In this document: piece after piece, positions 59,859-64,000 of the stretch
Numbering within the stretch: position 1 is the stretch's first letter
Layout: every line of letters begins with the position of its first letter
NCBI GenBank assembly: GCA_964645655.1
Contig: CAZXZS010000002.1
Coordinates: forward strand, 62,001-126,000
Direction of reading: 5' to 3'
DNA length: 64,000 nucleotides
From: JAGOUA01 sp964645655
GTDB lineage: Bacteria; Patescibacteriota; Patescibacteriia; 2-12-FULL-60-25
Made by a program: the position numbers and the translations under genes
The notes under the pieces: model-generated
The model's input: only the letters and a program-made list of their open reading frames with translations
What the model was told of the DNA's origin: nothing
Databases searched by the model: none

Positions 59859-61658
59859 ATGTCGAGCGTCGCGCACATTCCAGGGATTCCGAAAGGAGAA
59901 GGGTTGCCTGCGTGGAAGGCATATTTCTGGTTCTTGCGATATACGTACGCGGCTTCGAGGAAGCAGGCGGTCCTTCTCGTGGGTGCGTTACTGCTGGTCC
60001 CGCTCACGTCGGTGGGGAATATCTGGATCGTGAAGCTGCTGATCGATGCGCTCACGGCAGGTCAATTCGCGAGTGCCCAGCGGCTTTTTGTTTGGATGGC
60101 GATGCTCTTTCTGGTCGGCATGCTGGTAGATCGCGTGCGCGACTATGTCCGCGACATCAGCCGTTTGACCTTGGATTATCGCACGAAGGAAGATCTCATG
60201 CTCCAGCTCCAAAGGCTTGATCCGGCCATGATCGAGCATCCGCGTTTTCAGGCCCTGTACCATGCGTTCGAGGAAACGCGTGGCAACCTCCTTGGCATCG
60301 CCCAAGAAGGGTATTGGCTCATTTTTACCAGTATAGAGCTATTGAGCTATGGAACCGTCCTCATCCTCCTTCCCTGGTGGTTGGCGCTCCTCATGTTCGT
60401 TCCGCTGGGCTTCCTGTTCATCTCGCTTCGGCATGAGCGCGAATGGTCTTGGGGCATCCTCAATATGGAGTCCCGTGAAGGGAGGCGCGGAAACTACTAT
60501 AAGATGGTCCTCCTGACGCCAGGATGGCTGGTCCACCGCTGGGTGCTGGGGCTGCACGCGGTCTTTTTCCGTCGCTGGCAACAGGTCGCGAAAAAGGCGT
60601 TGGCGCTTCGGACGCATGAGAGCTGGTTACGCGTTCGGTCAAGCACGCTTACCGACGTCGTCATGCTGATTGGCCTGTTGGGCGGCGGCTGGTCGCTCTT
60701 TCGTGAGGCGGTGGCGACAGGCGGCGCCGGTTCCTTCGTCGTATTCATTCCTACGTTCCAGCGCCTGACCGGTTCTTTTTCGAACCTGGTCGCGAACATC
60801 GGCTGGCTCCAAAAGCAGCGCGTCGGTCCCCAGCTGTTCAAGACACTCATGGAATTGCCGCATCGTCAGGATGGAAAACGCCAGTTGCCACGCCTGCCCC
60901 TACGGATCGAATTCGAGCGGGTTTCTTTTGCGTACCCAGACCAGCAGAAGCCGGTCCTCAACGAGATTTCCCTGCGCCTCCGTGAAGGCGAATACGTCGC
61001 CCTCGTCGGCCTGAATGGCGCCGGCAAGAGCACGTTCCTCAAACTTCTTGCGGGCATTTACCGTCCGACCTCTGGCCGTATCCTCATCAATGGCACCCCT
61101 ATCGAGGAGATTCGTTCGGAGGAGTGGGTGAAGGCGCTCGCCTACATGAACCAAGATACACCGCGTTTTGACGATACGGTCGAAAACATCATCCGCTATG
61201 GCAATGCGACGGCCCCTTGGGGCGCCCGGGCGAAGCAGGTGTTGCGGGTCAGCGGCTTCGACGAGGTCGCCAAAGGCCTTGAAAAGGGGACGCGCACCCA
61301 TATCGGCCGCTCCTACGGCATGCCCGAAGACAAGCCCGTCGAACTCTCCGGCGGCCAACGGCAGCTGCTCATGATCGCGCAGACGCTCTACCGCAAGGCG
61401 CGGATCCTGATCCTCGACGAGCCGACCTCCGCTGTCGACGCCGAAAAAGAGGAGGCGTTCTTCTCGCGCTTGCCGGAAGCCATCGAAGGCCGCCTGTCCG
61501 TCGTGGTCTCGCACCGGTTCTCCGTCTTGCGCCGGGCGGAACGGATCCTGGTGATGGATCAGGGGCGGGTGATCGAAGACGGCTCCCACGACGAGCTGGT
61601 CGCAAAAGAGGGAAGGTATGCCGAACTGTTCGCCTTGCAGGCAAAGATGTATCAGTAA
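59859..61658 (+). CDS. ABC transporter, fused membrane and ATPase domains (exporter type)
   Basis: 599 aa. Five to six membrane helices in the first 340 residues, then the ATPase: Walker A LVGLNGAGKST, Q-loop region AYMNQDTPRF, signature LSGGQRQ, Walker B ILILDEPTS, H-loop VSHRFS. A half-transporter that should dimerise; similar proteins export peptides or lipids. TGCTACAAT ends 6 nt before ATG 59859. An upstream in-frame extension lies within prfB and is rejected. Confidence 0.93.
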   Translation: MSSVAHIPGIPKGEGLPAWKAYFWFLRYTYAASRKQAVLLVGALLLVPLTSVGNIWIVKLLIDALTAGQFASAQRLFVWMAMLFLVGMLVDRVRDYVRDISRLTLDYRTKEDLMLQLQRLDPAMIEHPRFQALYHAFEETRGNLLGIAQEGYWLIFTSIELLSYGTVLILLPWWLALLMFVPLGFLFISLRHEREWSWGILNMESREGRRGNYYKMVLLTPGWLVHRWVLGLHAVFFRRWQQVAKKALALRTHESWLRVRSSTLTDVVMLIGLLGGGWSLFREAVATGGAGSFVVFIPTFQRLTGSFSNLVANIGWLQKQRVGPQLFKTLMELPHRQDGKRQLPRLPLRIEFERVSFAYPDQQKPVLNEISLRLREGEYVALVGLNGAGKSTFLKLLAGIYRPTSGRILINGTPIEEIRSEEWVKALAYMNQDTPRFDDTVENIIRYGNATAPWGARAKQVLRVSGFDEVAKGLEKGTRTHIGRSYGMPEDKPVELSGGQRQLLMIAQTLYRKARILILDEPTSAVDAEKEEAFFSRLPEAIEGRLSVVVSHRFSVLRRAERILVMDQGRVIEDGSHDELVAKEGRYAELFALQAKMYQ

Positions 61659-61688
61659 ATACCCTAAGATGGGCGAAAAACGGGGCCA

Positions 61689-61862
61689 TTGCGTTTCTGG
61701 GACCGGTGACGTAGGATACGGCGGCTGAGGAAAAACGGGAAGGGAAGACATATGGAAGAGGAACCCCTTTCGTTCGTCGCTATATGGCTCGTCGGACGAT
61801 CCATATAGCCCTCGCTCGTTCGGACAAACATGCATCGGATGCACGTTTGTCGCTCACTCGCT
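61689..61862 (+). promoter_or_regulatory. Promoter and structured leader upstream of tRNA-Pro
   Basis: TTGCGT (61689-61694), 17 bp, TAGGAT (61712-61717). Between it and the tRNA lie two large stems: GCTATATGG/CCATATAGC (about 61779-61809) and ACAAACATGCAT/ATGCACGTTTGT (about 61826-61855, one mismatch). No gene seen. Confidence 0.5.
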
Positions 61863-61938
61863 CGGGCTATGGCGCAGTTGGTAGCGCGCATGCATGGGGT
61901 GCATGAGGCCGTGGGTTCGAACCCCACTAGCCCGACCA
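61863..61938 (+). tRNA. tRNA-Pro (anticodon GGG)
   Basis: Acceptor CGGGCTA/TAGCCCG, D-stem GCGC/GCGC, anticodon stem CATGC/GCATG with loop ATGGGGT (anticodon GGG), T-arm GTGGG-TTCGAAC-CCCAC, discriminator A and encoded CCA. It reads CCC and CCU codons. Confidence 0.95.
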
Positions 61939-61943
61939 TGGAA

Positions 61944-61966
61944 AACTCGCTTTCGAGCGAGTTTTT
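61944..61966 (+). terminator. Intrinsic terminator after tRNA-Pro
   Basis: AACTCGCT-TTCG-AGCGAGTT stem-loop followed by TTT. Confidence 0.85.
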
Positions 61967-62246
61967 CGTTTTTGGAAGCCTTTGGGCGGATGCCGATGCC
62001 GAAGAGGCCGCTCCCGGCCCATGGTCAGGCGTGATCCGTCGTTCTTCCGTCAAGGGAAATGCAAATGTATTGACAAAACCGCATTTTTATGGGATGATGG
62101 GTTACCGCCCCGCCGCCGAAGCTCTTCAATGAAGAAGACCGTCTTCGATGCGGCCGCATGAGCTCAGGCATGGATCGCTCTTTCCGAAAGGGCGACGGCT
62201 CCGATCCCTCTCCCCGCAACTCTCTCACCCAGAAAGGTCCGTTCGC
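61967..62246 (+). other. Intergenic stretch containing a promoter
   Basis: No gene seen. It holds the TTGACA promoter at 62070-62098; the rest is unremarkable GC-rich sequence. Confidence 0.4.
62070..62098 (+). promoter_or_regulatory. Promoter of the small membrane protein at 62247
   Basis: TTGACA (62070-62075), 17 bp, GATGAT (62093-62098). The leader would be about 140 nt. Confidence 0.55.
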
Positions 62247-62630
62247 ATGAGCCGTAAGCGCACGCTCGTCACGTTCGCCGTCTTCGCTGGCCTGTCGCTC
62301 GCCCTGGGCATCGACGATGATGACCGGCGGATGGAGTGGTTCACGGCGCTGTGCCTCTGGTGTGGGGCGCTGTACCTGCTCCAGTCCCAGGGCGCGCGTG
62401 AGGCCTTCTTCCGCGTCAACGCCGTTTCGGCGGGCGCCCTCATCGGGATCGCGATCCCGCATGCCCTCACCGGCATCTGCCTGGGGATCGAGTCTTGTGA
62501 GGAGGCGCCGATCATCCTCGGCGGCCTCTTCGCTTGTGCCGCCCTTTCCGCCGGTGTCTGCCTTGCTCTCGCGATTCAGGCGCCGTACGAGGCCACGCGC
62601 CCTCGCGGCTTCTCTTCCGTCCGTATCTGA
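62247..62630 (+). CDS. Small integral membrane protein
   Basis: 127 aa with four hydrophobic helices (TLVTFAVFAGLSLALGI, WFTALCLWCGALYLL, AVSAGALIGIAIPHAL, ILGGLFACAALSAGVCLAL). AGAAAGG lies about 11 nt before the ATG, so it belongs to the minority of genes here with a Shine-Dalgarno-like site and a TTGACA promoter. No family recognised. Confidence 0.65.
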   Translation: MSRKRTLVTFAVFAGLSLALGIDDDDRRMEWFTALCLWCGALYLLQSQGAREAFFRVNAVSAGALIGIAIPHALTGICLGIESCEEAPIILGGLFACAALSAGVCLALAIQAPYEATRPRGFSSVRI

Positions 62631-62756
62631 GCCCCTTTTTCTTGCCCCGCCGCGCACGCCGCCGGCGGGGTTCGACGTTTCAGATGACCAAATGGGTTAT
62701 GAAACATGACATGTTGCGCCAACGGTTTTTTTGCGAGATACTGTGTCCAGATTTCT

Positions 62757-63728
62757 ATGCCATTTGACATGGGTCCGTCATATAAGAATCCGATCGAGCA
62801 GGTCCCTCCGCCAAACGCGGAGCGCCCCGCCGCCCCCGCGTTTACCGCTCAAGGCCGCGGTCCAGAGGCGAGACTTGCCGATCCTCTAGCGGAGGCGCGC
62901 AAGGGATTGTCCTACGCGTTTCGTGCGGCAGAAGGCGCCATCGGAACGCTCAATGAAGACCAGGTAAAGATTCTCGAGAGCCTTCGTGAAAACCCCTCTG
63001 TCGAGACGCTTAATCAGGTCGTTTATCGTGATGAGGCCACTGGGCAAGAGTATCGCGCGCAAGACTACCTAACCGCTGAGGGGAACGATTCGCGTGTCGC
63101 AGGCCTGCCGTCAGCGGTACGTGCGTATGAGGCGGCTCTTGCAAAGGCGAATGGTCCTTGGGGAGCCGGTGACCTCGCGGACCAATACCGTCGCCAATGG
63201 GCGACCGCCCAAGATCAAGCGCCGTTTGTGGCCAAGAATCGGTCCGATTGGCGTGAATACAATCAGCGCCCTGAGGTCGCGGCCGGTCTCGCTGCGGCCC
63301 GTGAGCAGGCTGCGGATCGTGCCGTCGGCGAAGCCGCCGGCTGGGTTGACCAGCTGCAGGCGGATTGGAAGAAATACAACCAAGCGACGGCGAAGCATCT
63401 GGAAGGGATCAAGAGGCTTTTAGATGAGCCCATGAAAGGCGCTGCCGCCTACGCTGCGCTCGAAGCGAATCAGCGTCAGCCTGCTGCTGCTGATCGGGTC
63501 CAGCCGGCCGTAGCGCAAGAGGCGCCCCTTCCTGTCCTCGGGGCGCTTCCGCCCCTTCCTGGACAGCCTGGATACGATGAGATGATGGCCGCCCGCATCC
63601 AGACGCCGAATTCTGATCAGCGTCTCCCTGAAGGGTACGCCGGGCCAAACGAGAAAACCGTCGTGATGCCGGTCGCACCCGCGCCGAGGCGCTCGTTGTT
63701 CTCGCGTATCCGGAGCTTCTTCAGCTGA
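62757..63728 (+). CDS. Hypothetical Ala/Gln-rich helical protein
   Basis: 323 aa from ATG 62757 (preceded by T, with GATACT 14 nt upstream). A disordered N-terminus (Pro/Ala-rich, 1-45), a helical middle (50-230) with repeated Trp/Tyr/Asn positions (RSDWREYNQRPEVAAG, QADWKKYNQATAKHLE), then a Pro-rich stretch and a basic C-terminal helix (RRSLFSRIRSFFS) that could bind membranes or nucleic acid. No family recognised. An earlier in-frame ATG at 62706 would include the promoter region. Confidence 0.65.
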   Translation: MPFDMGPSYKNPIEQVPPPNAERPAAPAFTAQGRGPEARLADPLAEARKGLSYAFRAAEGAIGTLNEDQVKILESLRENPSVETLNQVVYRDEATGQEYRAQDYLTAEGNDSRVAGLPSAVRAYEAALAKANGPWGAGDLADQYRRQWATAQDQAPFVAKNRSDWREYNQRPEVAAGLAAAREQAADRAVGEAAGWVDQLQADWKKYNQATAKHLEGIKRLLDEPMKGAAAYAALEANQRQPAAADRVQPAVAQEAPLPVLGALPPLPGQPGYDEMMAARIQTPNSDQRLPEGYAGPNEKTVVMPVAPAPRRSLFSRIRSFFS

Positions 63729-64000
63729 TTATCGTACGTTGGTCTTTCGTGCCCGGATCGCCAAGAACAACGGAATCTCCACCCGCGACACGTTCTCCGC
63801 TTTCGCCCGCGGTCCCGAATCGCTATGGGAAGGCGACGTCCATTCCTCGAGCCCGTCCACGGAAAATCCCGCCTGCGCCAATGCGTTCACATAAAAACTC
63901 AAGGGTCGGTGATACGAGATCGTGCTTAGGGATGGCTGCTTCCCCGGATGCGCGACGATTTGCATGTCATAGGGACGCAGGTACCGGTCAACGCGCCGGT
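63729..64000 (-). CDS. SAM-dependent methyltransferase, C-terminal part (5' end outside the window)
   Basis: The minus-strand frame stays open past 63965 to the window edge. The C-terminal sequence (RVDRYLRPYDMQIVAH, then SYHRPLSFYVNALAQAGF, ending EIPLFLAIRARK) matches the last strands of class I methyltransferases, where a YHRP-type motif and the final IPLFL(A/V) strand are common. The SAM-binding half lies beyond the window, so the assignment rests on the tail only. Confidence 0.7.
   Translation of the reverse strand, partial: RRVDRYLRPYDMQIVAHPGKQPSLSTISYHRPLSFYVNALAQAGFSVDGLEEWTSPSHSDSGPRAKAENVSRVEIPLFLAIRARKTNVR

Noticed and set aside
62640..62670. Terminator after the small membrane protein
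   Set aside because: A GC-rich hairpin (CCCCGCC/GGCGGGG) is present but no T-run follows, so termination is not supported.

Overview
The window looks like a GC-rich member of the Candidate Phyla Radiation (Patescibacteria), probably on the Parcubacteria side. The reasons are a compact S10/spc ribosomal-protein cluster with no L30 gene between S5 and L15 (a CPR hallmark), many short membrane or secreted proteins without recognisable families, very short intergenic gaps, and fibronectin-III and beta-propeller surface proteins. UGA is an ordinary stop codon (several genes end in TGA and an RF2 gene is present), so this is not one of the UGA-glycine lineages. The exact phylum cannot be read from the window.

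Layout. 0-8 kb: the 5' part of ftsH; a three-gene restriction-modification cassette of lower GC (5mC methyltransferase, a stand-alone winged-helix-like protein, an HNH nuclease); an S1-repeat RNA-binding protein; secreted or membrane proteins. 8.1-10.3 kb: tRNA-Gln followed by an AT-rich accessory patch with two orphan genes and repeated tRNA-tail-like flanks. 10.3-31.3 kb: mixed housekeeping and envelope genes (P-loop kinase, FnIII/peptidoglycan-binding surface protein, photolyase, malic enzyme, SET-domain protein, Cys-rich secreted protein, hemolysin III, a three-gene glycan operon, holB, frr, glycyl-tRNA synthetase, M16 peptidase, tpiA, TPR protein). 31.4-41.1 kb: an unusual block with a zinc-ribbon pseudokinase, a vWA-like protein and five tandem paralogous membrane/coiled-coil proteins. 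41.1-54.3 kb: tuf, rpsJ, a 428-bp structured gap, then rplC to secY. 54.3-64 kb: adk, map, mutM, prfB, an ABC exporter, tRNA-Pro, small membrane proteins and the 3' end of a methyltransferase.

Two expression styles coexist. About seventeen genes outside the ribosomal cluster have a -10 hexamer (often with an upstream TGN) ending only 6-11 nt before the start codon, which predicts leaderless mRNAs. tuf and the 21 genes from rpsJ to secY have no Shine-Dalgarno sequence, and all have T at position -1. The pseudokinase, vWA and five-paralog block instead uses TTGAC(A/G), a 17-bp spacer, a -10 box and clear Shine-Dalgarno sites, and each paralog stops in or beside its own terminator hairpin. That block is the best candidate here for an undescribed system; its function is unknown and any link to signalling or defence is inference.
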